64,000 nucleotides of DNA from Leifsonia shinshuensis (GCF_013410375.1 NZ_JACCFL010000001.1:1798001-1862000); one strand, 5' to 3'. Counted from the first letter of the stretch, positions 5,066 through 14,343 are shown. Notes: a model not told the origin generated them from the sequence alone. A program made the numbers and translations.

Positions 5066-7279
5066 TCAGCGCGCCGGCTCCACGTACCGCTCCCACAGCC
5101 ACACCGACAGGCTGAGCACGGCGAAGGCGAGTGCGGCGATCACCACCGCGACGACGCCCGTCCCGCTCCGGACCAGGGAGGCGACGGGCAGCAGGAGCGC
5201 GAACAGCACGGTGTAGACCACGAGCCCCATCGCCAGCCACAGCGGGCGCGACCACTGCAGCACCGCGCGTCCGGCGAGGCCGCCGAACGGGAGGAGCGCG
5301 ACGGCCGTCGACCCGATGGCCACCAGGGCCACGGAGTTGACCAGCTCGATGAGGAACGCGGACGGCGCGCCGGACGGCGTGGGGAGGAGGCCGACCGCGA
5401 GCCACGCCAGCACGCCGAGGGCGGCGGTCGCGGAGAGCTGGACGGCGGCGGTCCGGCCGCGCTCGACGCGTCCCATCCCCTCCGGCAGCACAGCGCCGAG
5501 CACCAGCCCGAACAGCAGGGCCGGCTCCAGCCCGAGGAACCGGGAGCCGATCGCGCTGACCGCGACGACGATCAGCAGAACCGGGCGGACGACCGGGCGG
5601 GCCGGCGGCAGCCCGAGGTGGCGCGTCATACCGCGCGCGGCGAGCACCCAGAGCGCGTTGACGGCCGCGACCGCGAGGGCGAGGGCGAGCAGCAGGCGGA
5701 CGTACGTCGCGACGTCCTGCACCGACGTGGACAGGGTGACCAGGAGCGCGGCGGCGACCCCGACGACAGGCGCGAGCCACACCGGCTGGGCGGCGGCGCC
5801 GGGTTCGCGGTGCGCCGCGGCGCCCGGGCCGATCCGGTCGCCGAGCAGCGCGTCGGCCTCGCCGAGCTCGGAGGCCGCCCGGTTGCGGCCGAAGATCGAG
5901 GAGCGCACCGCACGCGGTCCGCGCGGCCGGGCCAGGGTCGCGACGAGCAGCCGGGCCGGGAGCACGAGGAGCAGGAGCGCCGCGATCGCGAGGCCGACGG
6001 AGCGCAGCCAGCCGGGGACGGACGCGGCCGTCACCACCGGCGCCGACGCGGTCGTGAACGGCGTGTCGGTCCAGCCCTTGGTGCTGGGATGCGTGGGGCC
6101 CGCCGACGGCGAGGGCGCTGCGCTGGGCGGTGGGGGAACGGCCGGGGCCGGCGCGGGCGCCGCGCTGGGACGGCCCTTCGACGGTGTCGTCGAAGGGGTC
6201 GCGGCCTCCACGCTGACGGCGACCGGGTTGCTGCCGGCGCTCACGTTCCCCGCGGCGTCCCGCTGGAGTGCGGACGCGATGTAGTCCCCGGCGGGGAGCG
6301 CGGCGGCGCCGCACGACCAGGCGCCGCCGGTCACGGTGGCGGTGCACGCCACCGTCGTGCCGCGCGACGTGCTGGCGTAGACGGTGACGGTGGCGCCCTG
6401 CTCGCCCGCGCCGCCGAAGGTGATGGTCTGGCCGTTGGCCACCGTCGAGCCGGGCGCGGGCGACGTGATGGTGGGCGCGGGCGGGGCGACGGTGTCGACC
6501 ACGATGGTGACCGGGCGGCTCGGTGCGGACCGTGTGGAGGAGAACGGGGCCACCTGGGTCGCCGTGATGGAGTGGCGGCCGTCGCGGAGGCCGGCGATCA
6601 CGCAGCCCCAGCTGCCCGAGCTGTCGGCGGGGAACGTGCAGGAGGCGCCGGTCTCGGCCGTGACCGTCACCGAGGCGCCCGGGTACGCGGTGCCGTGGAT
6701 CCCGCCGCCGGTGGCGCCGCCCTGGGCGGACGCGATGACCGGAGGCGACAGCACGTCCACGCGGCCGCTGTCGGCGAGGCCGCTGGAACGCGAGACGGCG
6801 CGCACGGCGACGCCCGGGCCGTCCGGCAGGCGCTGCAGCGCGCAGCGGAAGGTCCCGTCGGAGGCGGCGGTGACGGAGCAGGAGGTGTCGGAGCCGGGGG
6901 ACGAGCCGCCGGAGACATCGATGACGTCGCCGGGATCGGCCGTGCCGGAGACCGTCAGCGGGAAGCTGGTGACCAGTCCGCTCGGCAGCGCGTCGAGCCG
7001 CACCGGCCCCGGCGTCGGGGTCGGGGAGGGCGTGTCGGCCGGCGCTGTGTTGTCGGCGGGCGCTGAGTTGTCGGCGGGCGCTGTGCGGGCGGGAGTGCTG
7101 CGGGACACTGTGGAAGCGGAGCCGGTGCCGGCGGCGGACGCCGGGGGTGCGAGCCCGGCGAAGGAGCCTGCGGCGAAGGCGAGTGCGGCGAGGGCGAATC
7201 CCGTCAGCACGGCGACGAGCAGTCCGGTCGACCCCCGCGGCCGGACTGGTGGAGACACGTCAGACGTAAATACCCGCAT
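5066..7279 (-). CDS. Ig-like domain surface protein with C-terminal multi-spanning membrane domain
   Basis: The protein has 737 residues. A signal peptide (hydrophobic 20-48, cleavage near PASA-A) is followed by a Ser/Thr/Pro linker with PADN repeats and about three bacterial Ig-like domains (about 95-355). Each Ig domain has a Cys pair spaced for an intradomain disulfide. A Pro/Ala linker (about 360-405) leads to about nine membrane helices (430-737). It should present the Ig array outside the cell on a polytopic anchor. No LPXTG motif is present. The role may be adhesion or wall interaction, but this is a guess. Confidence 0.65.
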   Translation of the reverse strand: MRVFTSDVSPPVRPRGSTGLLVAVLTGFALAALAFAAGSFAGLAPPASAAGTGSASTVSRSTPARTAPADNSAPADNTAPADTPSPTPTPGPVRLDALPSGLVTSFPLTVSGTADPGDVIDVSGGSSPGSDTSCSVTAASDGTFRCALQRLPDGPGVAVRAVSRSSGLADSGRVDVLSPPVIASAQGGATGGGIHGTAYPGASVTVTAETGASCTFPADSSGSWGCVIAGLRDGRHSITATQVAPFSSTRSAPSRPVTIVVDTVAPPAPTITSPAPGSTVANGQTITFGGAGEQGATVTVYASTSRGTTVACTATVTGGAWSCGAAALPAGDYIASALQRDAAGNVSAGSNPVAVSVEAATPSTTPSKGRPSAAPAPAPAVPPPPSAAPSPSAGPTHPSTKGWTDTPFTTASAPVVTAASVPGWLRSVGLAIAALLLLVLPARLLVATLARPRGPRAVRSSIFGRNRAASELGEADALLGDRIGPGAAAHREPGAAAQPVWLAPVVGVAAALLVTLSTSVQDVATYVRLLLALALAVAAVNALWVLAARGMTRHLGLPPARPVVRPVLLIVVAVSAIGSRFLGLEPALLFGLVLGAVLPEGMGRVERGRTAAVQLSATAALGVLAWLAVGLLPTPSGAPSAFLIELVNSVALVAIGSTAVALLPFGGLAGRAVLQWSRPLWLAMGLVVYTVLFALLLPVASLVRSGTGVVAVVIAALAFAVLSLSVWLWERYVEPAR

Positions 7280-7347
7280 TCCACCCCATTTCAGGGGGAG
7301 GACACGCTCGATGTCAAACCGCCCAGCCGGATTTGCGGCATACTGAC

Positions 7348-7369
7348 AAGTGGGTCAACTGTCCCACTT
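7348..7369. promoter_or_regulatory. Inverted repeat, candidate TetR operator
   Basis: AAGTGGG (7348-7354) and CCCACTT (7363-7369) form perfect 7-bp arms around an 8-bp spacer. The site lies 39 bp before the TetR gene start and within the divergent gap to the Ig-domain gene. Position and symmetry suggest the autoregulatory site of that TetR protein. Confidence 0.5.
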
Positions 7370-7407
7370 CGCGCGACGACGCGCGACGGCACCTCTGAGG
7401 AGCTCCG

Positions 7408-8088
7408 ATGACGCGTATCGCCCCGGCAGCACGGCGCGCATCGCTCGTGCAGGCGGCGCTGCGGGTGATCGCGCGGGACGGCGTGGCCGCCGCGACGACC
7501 CGGCGGATCGTGGCCGAGGCGGGGATGCCGCTGGCCAGCTTCCACTACGTCTTCGCATCGCGCGACGAGTTGATGGCCGAACTGGTGAACACGGTCGTGG
7601 CGGGGGAGCAGACCGATCTCGAGCCGGCCCTCGACCCGGCGACGGCCCCACTGGAGCTGCGCGCCGCGATCCGCTCCGGCCTCCAGCACTACCTCGACGG
7701 CGTCCGGGCCGACCCCGACCGCGAGAAGGCGATGTTCGAGCTCACCCAGTGGGCCCTCCGCGAGCCGGGCTTCGCGCCTCTCGCCCGCCGGCAGTACGAC
7801 CGCTACTACGAACTCGCGGAGCGTGCGGCCCGCGACGCCGCGGAGCTCACCGGCAGCAGCTGGCGGCTCCCGGTCGCGGAGGTGGCGCGCCTCCTGGTCA
7901 CGCTCACCGACGGCCTCACGATCGCCTGGCTGGTGACCCGGGACGACGCCGCGGCCGACCGTGCCATCGACTTCGCGGCGGACGCGCTCGCCGCGATCGC
8001 CGACGTCCCCCAGCCCGTACCGGCCGTCCCCTCCGCCCCTGTCCCCTCCGTCCCCTTCGCCCTCGACCCGAACGCAGGTGCCCGATGA
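7408..8088 (+). CDS. TetR family transcriptional regulator
   Basis: The protein has 226 residues. The N-terminal HTH is of TetR type (ALRVIARDGVAAATTRRIVAEAGMPLASFHYVFASRDELM), followed by a helical ligand domain and a Pro/Ala/Val-rich tail. ATG 7408 has GAGGAGCTC upstream. Its stop overlaps the MFS start (ATGA, 8085-8088), so it heads a four-gene operon and probably controls it through the inverted repeat at 7348-7369. The ligand is unknown, perhaps the transported substrate. Confidence 0.85.
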   Translation: MTRIAPAARRASLVQAALRVIARDGVAAATTRRIVAEAGMPLASFHYVFASRDELMAELVNTVVAGEQTDLEPALDPATAPLELRAAIRSGLQHYLDGVRADPDREKAMFELTQWALREPGFAPLARRQYDRYYELAERAARDAAELTGSSWRLPVAEVARLLVTLTDGLTIAWLVTRDDAAADRAIDFAADALAAIADVPQPVPAVPSAPVPSVPFALDPNAGAR

Positions 8089-9341
8089 CCCACACTTCGA
8101 CGCCGGCCGTCTTCGCCGAACCGACCCGGCGCGTCCCCGGCCGCTGGATCGCGGCCTTCGCCGTCGCCTGGCTGGGCGTCTGGATGGCGCAGCTGGCGCC
8201 CATCCAGAAGCTGCTGCCCGACCAGGTGCAGGCGCAGCTGCACACCACCTACTGGGTCGACAATGTCGTCGCCTTCGGGATCATCTCCGGAATCTCCGGG
8301 GTCTGCGCGATCATCGCCTACCCGCTCACCGGCGCGCTCTCCGACCGCACGACCAGCCGGTTCGGCCGTCGCCGGCCGTGGATCGCCGGGGGAGCCGCCT
8401 TGTTCGCCGTCTCGCTCGTGCTCCTGGGCGTGCAGACCTCGATGGTCGGGATCGGCGTGTTCTGGTCGCTCGCCCTCACCGGGTTCTGCGTCTTGACGGC
8501 GGCGCTCACCGCGACGATCTCCGACCAGGTGCCGGTGGACCAGCGCGGCTACGTCTCCGGCTGGATCAGCGCGCCGCAGGCGATCGGGATCATCCTCGGT
8601 GTCTCACTGGTCACCTACGTCTTCGTCGGTGCGCTCGTCGGCTACACCGCGATGGCCGTGCTGCTGCTCGTCCTGGTGCTGCCGTTCCTGTTCCTGCCGG
8701 ACGCCGTGCTGCCGCCGCACCTGCGCGAGCGGATGACGTTCCGCGGCATCATCGAGGGGCTCTGGATCAGCCCGCGCGAGCATCCCGACTTCGGCTGGAC
8801 GCTGCTGAGCCGGGTGCTGGTCAACTTCGGCAACGCGTTCGGCACGTCCCTGCTGCTGTACTTCCTGGAGTTCGGGCTGCACGACACGCACGCCGACGAC
8901 GACCTGCTGGTGCTGATCCTCATCTACATGGTGTTCGTCATCATCGCGTCGCTCGCGCTCGGGCGGCTGTCCGACCGGCTGGGGAGGCGCAAGGCGTTCG
9001 TGTTCGTCTCCTCGGCGCTCCAGGGCGTCGCGGCGCTGCTGCTGGCCTTCGTGCCGGAGCTGTCCGTCGCGATGGTCGCGGCGGGCCTGCTCGGCCTCGG
9101 CTACGGCTGCTTCCTCTCGGTGGACCAGGCGCTCGCGACCCAGGTGCTGCCGGACCCGGAGAACCGCGGCAAGGACCTCGGCATCATGAACATCGCCACG
9201 GCGGTGCCGCAGGCGATGGCGCCGCTGTTCGGCGCGGCGATCGTCGCGGCGCTCGGCGGGTTCGTCGGGCTGTTCGTGCTGTCCGGGGTGTTCGCCTTCG
9301 CCGGCGCGCTCGCGGTCGCCCGCGTGAAGGCGGTGCGGTGA
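8085..9341 (+). CDS. MFS transporter (GPH/sugar-cation symporter-like)
   Basis: The protein has 418 residues and about 12 membrane helices. Typical loop motifs are present: GALSDRTTSRFGRRRPWI after the second helix and GRLSDRLGRRKAF in the second half. Proteins of this kind move sugars or other small solutes by cation symport. Its start overlaps the TetR stop, and its stop overlaps the next start (TGATG at 9339-9343), so transport is tied to the two following enzymes. The substrate is unknown; the context suggests an amino acid or sugar-acid derivative. Confidence 0.8.
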   Translation: MTHTSTPAVFAEPTRRVPGRWIAAFAVAWLGVWMAQLAPIQKLLPDQVQAQLHTTYWVDNVVAFGIISGISGVCAIIAYPLTGALSDRTTSRFGRRRPWIAGGAALFAVSLVLLGVQTSMVGIGVFWSLALTGFCVLTAALTATISDQVPVDQRGYVSGWISAPQAIGIILGVSLVTYVFVGALVGYTAMAVLLLVLVLPFLFLPDAVLPPHLRERMTFRGIIEGLWISPREHPDFGWTLLSRVLVNFGNAFGTSLLLYFLEFGLHDTHADDDLLVLILIYMVFVIIASLALGRLSDRLGRRKAFVFVSSALQGVAALLLAFVPELSVAMVAAGLLGLGYGCFLSVDQALATQVLPDPENRGKDLGIMNIATAVPQAMAPLFGAAIVAALGGFVGLFVLSGVFAFAGALAVARVKAVR

Positions 9342-10618
9342 TGACGAACCCGATCGACCTGACCGCCAAGCCCGGCGCGGCCGAGCGCACCTGGACGACG
9401 CCCGACGTCTTCTGGCCCGCGCTCAGCGCGGCGACCGCCCGGCTCGACCCCGCGTTCGGCGTGCTGCACCTGCCCGCGCTGCGGCACAACGCGCACGACA
9501 TGCTGCGCCGGGCGGCCGGCAAGCCCATCCGGGTCGCCTCCAAGTCGGTGCGCGTGCGCTCCGTGCTGGATGCCGTCCTCGCCCTCCCGGGGTACGCCGG
9601 AGTGCTCGCCTACACGCTTCCGGAGGCGCTCTGGCTGGCCGAGGGGGACGGCGAGCACGCGCCGATCGAGGACGTCGTCGTGGGCTACCCGACCGCCGAC
9701 CGCGCCGCTATCGCCCGGCTCGCGGCCTCGCCGGAGCTCGCCTCCCGCGTGACGCTCATGGTCGACTCGGTGGCGCACCTCGACCTCATCGACGCGGTCG
9801 TGCCGCCGGCGCAGCGGGAGACCATCCGGCTGTGCCTGGAGCTCGACTCGTCCTGGGAGGCCCCGGTCCTCGGCCACATCGGCGTCTACCGCTCGCCGCT
9901 GCACACCGTCGAGACCGTGCGCGCGGTCGCGGCGGCGATCGTGCGGCGTCCCGGCTTCGCGCTCGTCGGGATGATGGGCTACGAGGCGCAGATCGCCGGG
10001 CAGGGCGACAACCCGCCCGGGCGCCCGGCGTGGGGCGCGACCCTGCGCTGGATGCAGAAGAACTCGCGCGAGGAGCTGATCGCGCGCCGCGGCGAAGCGG
10101 TCGCGGCCGTGCGCGGGATCGCCGACCTGGAGTTCGTGAACGGCGGCGGCACCGGCTCGCTGGAGTTCACGGCCTCCGACCCGTCGGTCACCGAGATCGC
10201 CGCGGGCAGCGGGCTGTTCGGCGGCCACCTGTTCGACACCTACCGCGGCTTCCGGCCCGCGCCCGCGGCGTCGTTCGCGCTCTCGGTGGTGCGCCGGCCC
10301 GACGCGCGCACGGCCACGCTGCTCGGCGGCGGCTGGATCGCGTCCGGCCCGCCCGGGCCCGACCGCCTGCCGAAGATCGAGTGGCCGACCGGGCTGGCGA
10401 TGGTCGACCGCGAGATGGCGGGGGAGGTGCAGACGCCCGTCACCGGCGCCGCCGCCGGCATCCTCCGCGTCGGCGACCGCGTCTGGCTGCGGCACACCAA
10501 GTCCGGCGAGCTCAGCGAGCACGTGAACGACTTCCACCTGGTCGACACGGTGGACGGCCGCGCGGCGGTCGTCGGCGCCGTGCCGAGCTACCGGGGCGAG
10601 GGGAAGGTGTTCCTGTGA
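9341..10618 (+). CDS. PLP-dependent amino acid deaminase/aldolase (alanine racemase-fold)
   Basis: The protein has 425 residues. The N-terminal alanine-racemase-like barrel carries the candidate PLP lysine K68 (VASKSVRVRS), and the C-terminal beta domain is of the D-serine dehydratase/D-threonine aldolase type (EHVNDFHLVD). Related enzymes cleave or deaminate D-3-hydroxy amino acids; the reaction here is not certain. It sits between a transporter and an aldonolactone oxidase, with overlapping ends on both sides, which points to one catabolic pathway. Confidence 0.75.
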   Translation: MTNPIDLTAKPGAAERTWTTPDVFWPALSAATARLDPAFGVLHLPALRHNAHDMLRRAAGKPIRVASKSVRVRSVLDAVLALPGYAGVLAYTLPEALWLAEGDGEHAPIEDVVVGYPTADRAAIARLAASPELASRVTLMVDSVAHLDLIDAVVPPAQRETIRLCLELDSSWEAPVLGHIGVYRSPLHTVETVRAVAAAIVRRPGFALVGMMGYEAQIAGQGDNPPGRPAWGATLRWMQKNSREELIARRGEAVAAVRGIADLEFVNGGGTGSLEFTASDPSVTEIAAGSGLFGGHLFDTYRGFRPAPAASFALSVVRRPDARTATLLGGGWIASGPPGPDRLPKIEWPTGLAMVDREMAGEVQTPVTGAAAGILRVGDRVWLRHTKSGELSEHVNDFHLVDTVDGRAAVVGAVPSYRGEGKVFL

Positions 10619-11928
10619 CGGCGAACGGCGGCGTCTGGAGGAACTGGGGCCGGAGCGAGTCCATCCGCCCGCAGCGCGTCGAGCGGCCGCGCGACGCCGA
10701 GGCCGTGCAGCGTGCCGTCGCGGCCGCCGCGAGGCAGGGGATGCGCGTGAAGGCGGTCGGCGCCGGGCACAGCTTCACCGGCATCGCCGCGGCGCCGGGC
10801 GTGCTGCTAGACCTCGAGGACGTCAGCGGCGTCCTCGACGTGGACCTCGAACGCGGCCGGGTGCGCCTCGCCGCGGGCACGCGGCTCCACCAGCTCCCGC
10901 GGCTGCTGCGTCCCTACGGGCTCGCGCTGGAGAACATGGGCGACATCGACCGGCAGACCATCGCCGGTGCGACCTCCACCGGGACGCACGGCACGGGCGG
11001 CTCGTTCGGCGGCCTGGCGACCCAGATCGTCGCGGTCACGCTCGTCACCGGGTCGGGCGAGCTCCTGGCCGTCAGCGAGGACGAGAACGCCGAACTGCTG
11101 CCGGCCGTGCGTCTCGGGCTCGGCGCGCTCGGGGTCCTCGTGGACATCACGATCCAGTGCGTCCCCGCCTACCTGCTGCAGGCGGTCGAGCGTCCCGAAC
11201 CGCTTCAGCAGGTGCTCGACAGCTACCTGGAGCGCTCGGCGCGCGAGGACCACTTCGAGTTCTACTGGTTCCCGCACACCGAGACCGGGCTCACCAAGAC
11301 GAACACGCGGCTGCCGCTCACCGAGCCGCGCGCCCCGCTGTCCGCGGCCGGCCGCTGGGTGGACGACGAGCTGCTCGCCAACGGCGTCTACCGCGGCGTC
11401 TGCGCGGTCGGGACCGTGCTGCCGGGCATCATCCCGCCGTTCAGCCGACTCGCGCAGAGGCTCACCGGCAACCGGGACTTCACCGACCACTCGCCGCGCG
11501 TGTTCGTGACCAACCGCAGCGTGCGGTTCCGCGAGATGGAGTACGCGATCCCGCGGGAGGCGGTGCCGGGCGCGCTCGCCGAGGTGAAGGCGCTGATCGA
11601 GCGGAAGGGCTGGCGGATCTCCTTCCCGATCGAGGTGCGCTCGGCCGCGGCCGACGAGAACTGGCTGTCGACCGCGCACGGCCGGGAGACCGGCTACATC
11701 GCCGTCCACCGCTACTACCGGGAGGACCCGACGGCGTACTTCACGGCGGTCGAGGAGATCATGCGGTCCCACGACGGCCGCCCGCACTGGGGCAAGATCC
11801 ACTACCGCGATGCCGCGTCGCTGCGCGAGGCGTACCCCCGCTTCGACGCTTTCCTCGCGATACGCGACCGCCTCGACCCCGACCGCCGCTTCGAGAACGC
11901 CTACCTTCGCAGAGTCCTCGGCCCCTAG
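10615..11928 (+). CDS. D-arabinono-1,4-lactone oxidase family FAD enzyme
   Basis: The protein has 437 residues. An N-terminal FAD-binding domain contains GAGHSF at 49-54; H52 is at the position of the FAD-linked His of Streptomyces alditol oxidase. The second FAD motif is GATSTGTHGTGG, and the C-terminal ALO domain includes HWGKIH near the end. Family members oxidise aldonolactones or alditols with O2. The GTG start overlaps the previous TGA. It is last in the TetR operon, and a palindromic intergenic repeat follows. Confidence 0.85.
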   Translation: MTANGGVWRNWGRSESIRPQRVERPRDAEAVQRAVAAAARQGMRVKAVGAGHSFTGIAAAPGVLLDLEDVSGVLDVDLERGRVRLAAGTRLHQLPRLLRPYGLALENMGDIDRQTIAGATSTGTHGTGGSFGGLATQIVAVTLVTGSGELLAVSEDENAELLPAVRLGLGALGVLVDITIQCVPAYLLQAVERPEPLQQVLDSYLERSAREDHFEFYWFPHTETGLTKTNTRLPLTEPRAPLSAAGRWVDDELLANGVYRGVCAVGTVLPGIIPPFSRLAQRLTGNRDFTDHSPRVFVTNRSVRFREMEYAIPREAVPGALAEVKALIERKGWRISFPIEVRSAAADENWLSTAHGRETGYIAVHRYYREDPTAYFTAVEEIMRSHDGRPHWGKIHYRDAASLREAYPRFDAFLAIRDRLDPDRRFENAYLRRVLGP

Positions 11929-11935
11929 GCACCTG

Positions 11936-11994
11936 CCGAGTACGCGAATCGTCTGCGTACTCGGCGGTTTCCGGCTGAATATTCGCGTACTCGG
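11936..11994. repeat. Family A palindromic repeat, copy 1
   Basis: Left arm CCGAGTACGCGAAT (11936-11949) and right arm ATTCGCGTACTCGG (11981-11994) are exact reverse complements. A second right arm GCGTACTCGG sits between them at 11955-11964. The element fills the gap between convergent genes ending at 11928 and 12001. Other copies are at 27889, 31169 and 49170. Confidence 0.75.
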
Positions 11995-12000
11995 CGGTTG

Positions 12001-12735
12001 CTAGGGGGTGCGGCGCTGGAGGGTGAGGGCGCCGACGACGACGGCGGCGACGGCGAAGGCGCCGATGATGAGGAGCTGGCCGCCGATGTAGGCCGCGTCG
12101 TGCGAGTTCGTCGAGACCGCGTTGAGCGCGTCCACGGCGTGCGAGAGCGGGAGCCAGTCGCTGATCTGCCGGAGGCCGTCCGGCAGCTGGTCGCGCGGGA
12201 TGAAGATCCCGCCGAGCAGGATCTGCGGGAACACGATCAGCGGCATGAACTGCACGACCTGGAACTCGGTGCGCGCGAACGCGCTGGCGAACAGGCCGAG
12301 CGTGCTGCCCAGCACTGCGTCGGTGACGGCGACGGCCACCATCAGCCAGACGTCGCCCTTGATCTCCAGGCCGCACACCCACACCGCGTAGCCGACCGCG
12401 ACCAGCGCCTGGATCACGGCGAGCAGCCCGAACGCCAGGGTGTAGCCGAGGATGAAGTCGCCGCGGCCGAGCGGCATCGAGAGCAGCCGCTCGAGCGTCC
12501 CCGTGCGGCGCTCCCGGAGGGTGGTGATGCTGGTCACCAGGAACATCACGATGAACGGGAACAGCGCCAGGATCGCCGGCCCGATGGTGGCGAAGACCGG
12601 CGTGTTCGTGAAGATCCAGGCCACCAGGCCGATCAGCAGTGCCGGCACGGCGATGAGCAGGACGACGGTGCGCGGGTCGTGCCGGATCTGCGTGAGCACG
12701 CGGGCGGTGGTGGCGAGGGTGCGGGTGGGGTTCAT
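12001..12735 (-). CDS. ABC-2 type exporter permease
   Basis: The protein has 244 residues and six predicted membrane helices in the usual ABC-2 pattern. It includes a conserved cytoplasmic segment (TLRERRTGTLERLLSMPLGRGDFILGY) and the GGIFIPRDQLP region before the last helices. It forms an exporter with the ATPase encoded just upstream; the two genes overlap (ATGA at 12732-12735). The substrate is unknown; drugs or lipids are usual. Confidence 0.85.
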   Translation of the reverse strand: MNPTRTLATTARVLTQIRHDPRTVVLLIAVPALLIGLVAWIFTNTPVFATIGPAILALFPFIVMFLVTSITTLRERRTGTLERLLSMPLGRGDFILGYTLAFGLLAVIQALVAVGYAVWVCGLEIKGDVWLMVAVAVTDAVLGSTLGLFASAFARTEFQVVQFMPLIVFPQILLGGIFIPRDQLPDGLRQISDWLPLSHAVDALNAVSTNSHDAAYIGGQLLIIGAFAVAAVVVGALTLQRRTP

Positions 12736-13547
12736 CGGGCGTCCTCCCCGTTCTCGGTCCCGTCGGCGTCCTCCACGCCTTCGGCCAGCGCATGGCGCGG
12801 ATGGTGCCGCCGCAGCAGCGTCAGGAACGCCCCCTCGGCGTCGGCGGCGCCCGTCTCTGCCAGCAGCTCCTCCGGCGTGGTGTCCGCGAGGATCGCACCC
12901 TCGCGCATCAGCAGCAGCCGGTCGCAGCGGGTCGCCTCGTCCATGACATGGCTGGAGATCAGGAGGCTCGTCCCGCCGTCGGCCAGCCGGTGGAACAGCC
13001 CCCACAGCTCGACGCGCAGCAACGGGTCCAGGCCGACCGTCGGCTCGTCGAGCACGAGCAGGTCGGGGGAGCCGAGCAGCGCCGCAGCGAGCGAGACCCG
13101 GCTGCGCTGGCCTCCGGAGAGCGTGGACACGAGCTGCCCCGCGTTGGGGCCGAGGTCGGTCGCTTCGATGGCACGGTCGACATCCGCCTTGCCCGCGCCG
13201 AGCACGGCGCGGAAGTACGCGAGGTTCTGCCGCACCGTCAGGTCGTCGTACACGCTCGCGGCCTGGGTCACGTAGCCGACCCGGTGCCGCAGGGCGACGG
13301 ACCCGGCGGGCTGGCCGAGCACCTCGACCCGGCCGCCCGCCACGCGCTGCACGCCGACGATGGAGCGCATCAGCGTCGTCTTGCCGCAGCCGCTCGGGCC
13401 GAGCAGCCCCACGACCTGGCCGCGCGGGATGTGCAGGTCGAGCCCGTCGAGCACGGTCGTCCGGCCGCGCTTGACGCGGAGGCCGTCGATCACGACGGCG
13501 GCGTCCTCGACCAGGTCGCCCGGGGCCGGCCGCGATGAATTCATCAT
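12732..13547 (-). CDS. ABC exporter ATPase
   Basis: The protein has 271 residues. Walker A is GPSGCGKTT, the signature LSGGQRSRVSL, Walker B LLVLDEPTVGLD, and the H-loop SSHVMDEA. It energises the permease encoded next to it. The start codon lies inside a palindrome (13538-13557), so a regulator bound there would block both initiation of transcription nearby and ribosome access. The C-terminal 40 residues are acidic. ATG 13547 or ATG 13544 could be used. Confidence 0.85.
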   Translation of the reverse strand: MMNSSRPAPGDLVEDAAVVIDGLRVKRGRTTVLDGLDLHIPRGQVVGLLGPSGCGKTTLMRSIVGVQRVAGGRVEVLGQPAGSVALRHRVGYVTQAASVYDDLTVRQNLAYFRAVLGAGKADVDRAIEATDLGPNAGQLVSTLSGGQRSRVSLAAALLGSPDLLVLDEPTVGLDPLLRVELWGLFHRLADGGTSLLISSHVMDEATRCDRLLLMREGAILADTTPEELLAETGAADAEGAFLTLLRRHHPRHALAEGVEDADGTENGEDAR

Positions 13548-13557
13548 GTGATGAATT
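13534..13557. promoter_or_regulatory. Overlapping palindromes, candidate TetR operator at the ABC start codon
   Basis: GATGAATTCATC (13534-13545) is a perfect palindrome. AATTCATCA-TG-TGATGAATT (13538-13557) is a second one with 9-bp arms. Both cover the ATPase start codon and the stop of the upstream TetR gene. The AT-rich symmetry in GC-rich DNA is striking. The TetR product encoded at 13556-14200 is the obvious candidate to bind it. Confidence 0.6.
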
Positions 13558-14200
13558 ATTCGCCCGGACCGCGCCCGCCGTCAATATCCCCGAACAGATG
13601 CCACTGGATCACCGGCCCGACCCGTCTTGCGAGCTCGTCCGGAGCTGCGCTCGCGATCGGCTCCAGCTTGAGCACGTAGCGGGTCATCATCAGCCCGGCG
13701 ATCTGCGAGGCGGCCAGATCGGCGCGCAGGTCGGCGTCGTCGGCGTGGGTCAGCGCCGCCAGCCGCGCGAACACCTCGCGGGTCAGGAACTCGCGCAGCA
13801 TCCGCGTTCCGGGACCGCTGCTGAGCGCCGTGCGCAGGATGAGCACGATCCGCCCGGCGGCGCGCTCGTCCTCCAGCTGGGTGAGCAGGTAGCGCACCAG
13901 CGTCTCCCCGACCTGCTCGCGCGGGGCGGCGAGCAGGACGTCCAGGACCCGGTCCGGGCGGATCGGTGCCTCCAGCGTGGCGGCGAACAGGTCGGCCTTG
14001 TCCTCGAAGTAGTGGTGCACGAGCGCCGAGTCCACGCCTGCGCGGCGGGCGACGGCGCGCAGCGAGGCGGCCTCGTAGCCCCGCTCGGTGAACTCCTCCG
14101 CGGCCGCCCGCACGATCGCCGAGCGCGCGGACGCGGCCCCGCGCTCCTTGCGCGGCCTGCCCCGCCTGCGGCGCTCGGCTAGCTCACTCACGCCTGCCAT
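13556..14200 (-). CDS. TetR family transcriptional regulator
   Basis: The protein has 214 residues. After a basic leader (ERRRRGRPRKERG) comes the HTH (IVRAAAEEFTERGYEAASLRAVARRAGVDSALVHHYFEDKADLF), then a TetR_C domain. ATG 14200 is preferred over the frame's first ATG at 14344, which would overlap the lemA start and add an unrelated leader. It lies directly before the ABC exporter genes and probably represses them via the palindrome at 13534-13557. Confidence 0.8.
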   Translation of the reverse strand: MAGVSELAERRRRGRPRKERGAASARSAIVRAAAEEFTERGYEAASLRAVARRAGVDSALVHHYFEDKADLFAATLEAPIRPDRVLDVLLAAPREQVGETLVRYLLTQLEDERAAGRIVLILRTALSSGPGTRMLREFLTREVFARLAALTHADDADLRADLAASQIAGLMMTRYVLKLEPIASAAPDELARRVGPVIQWHLFGDIDGGRGPGE

Positions 14201-14343
14201 TGTGCACCCCGGACCGGGTGCGCTGTCCATCCGCATTGCGGTTGCTTCGAGTGTGATGGGAAGGCCGTGGGAGGCGCATCCGTGCCCGTTAGGATGCTGT
14301 TCAGCGCAGTCGATCGGCGCATACACGCTTAGGAGTTCCCGCA

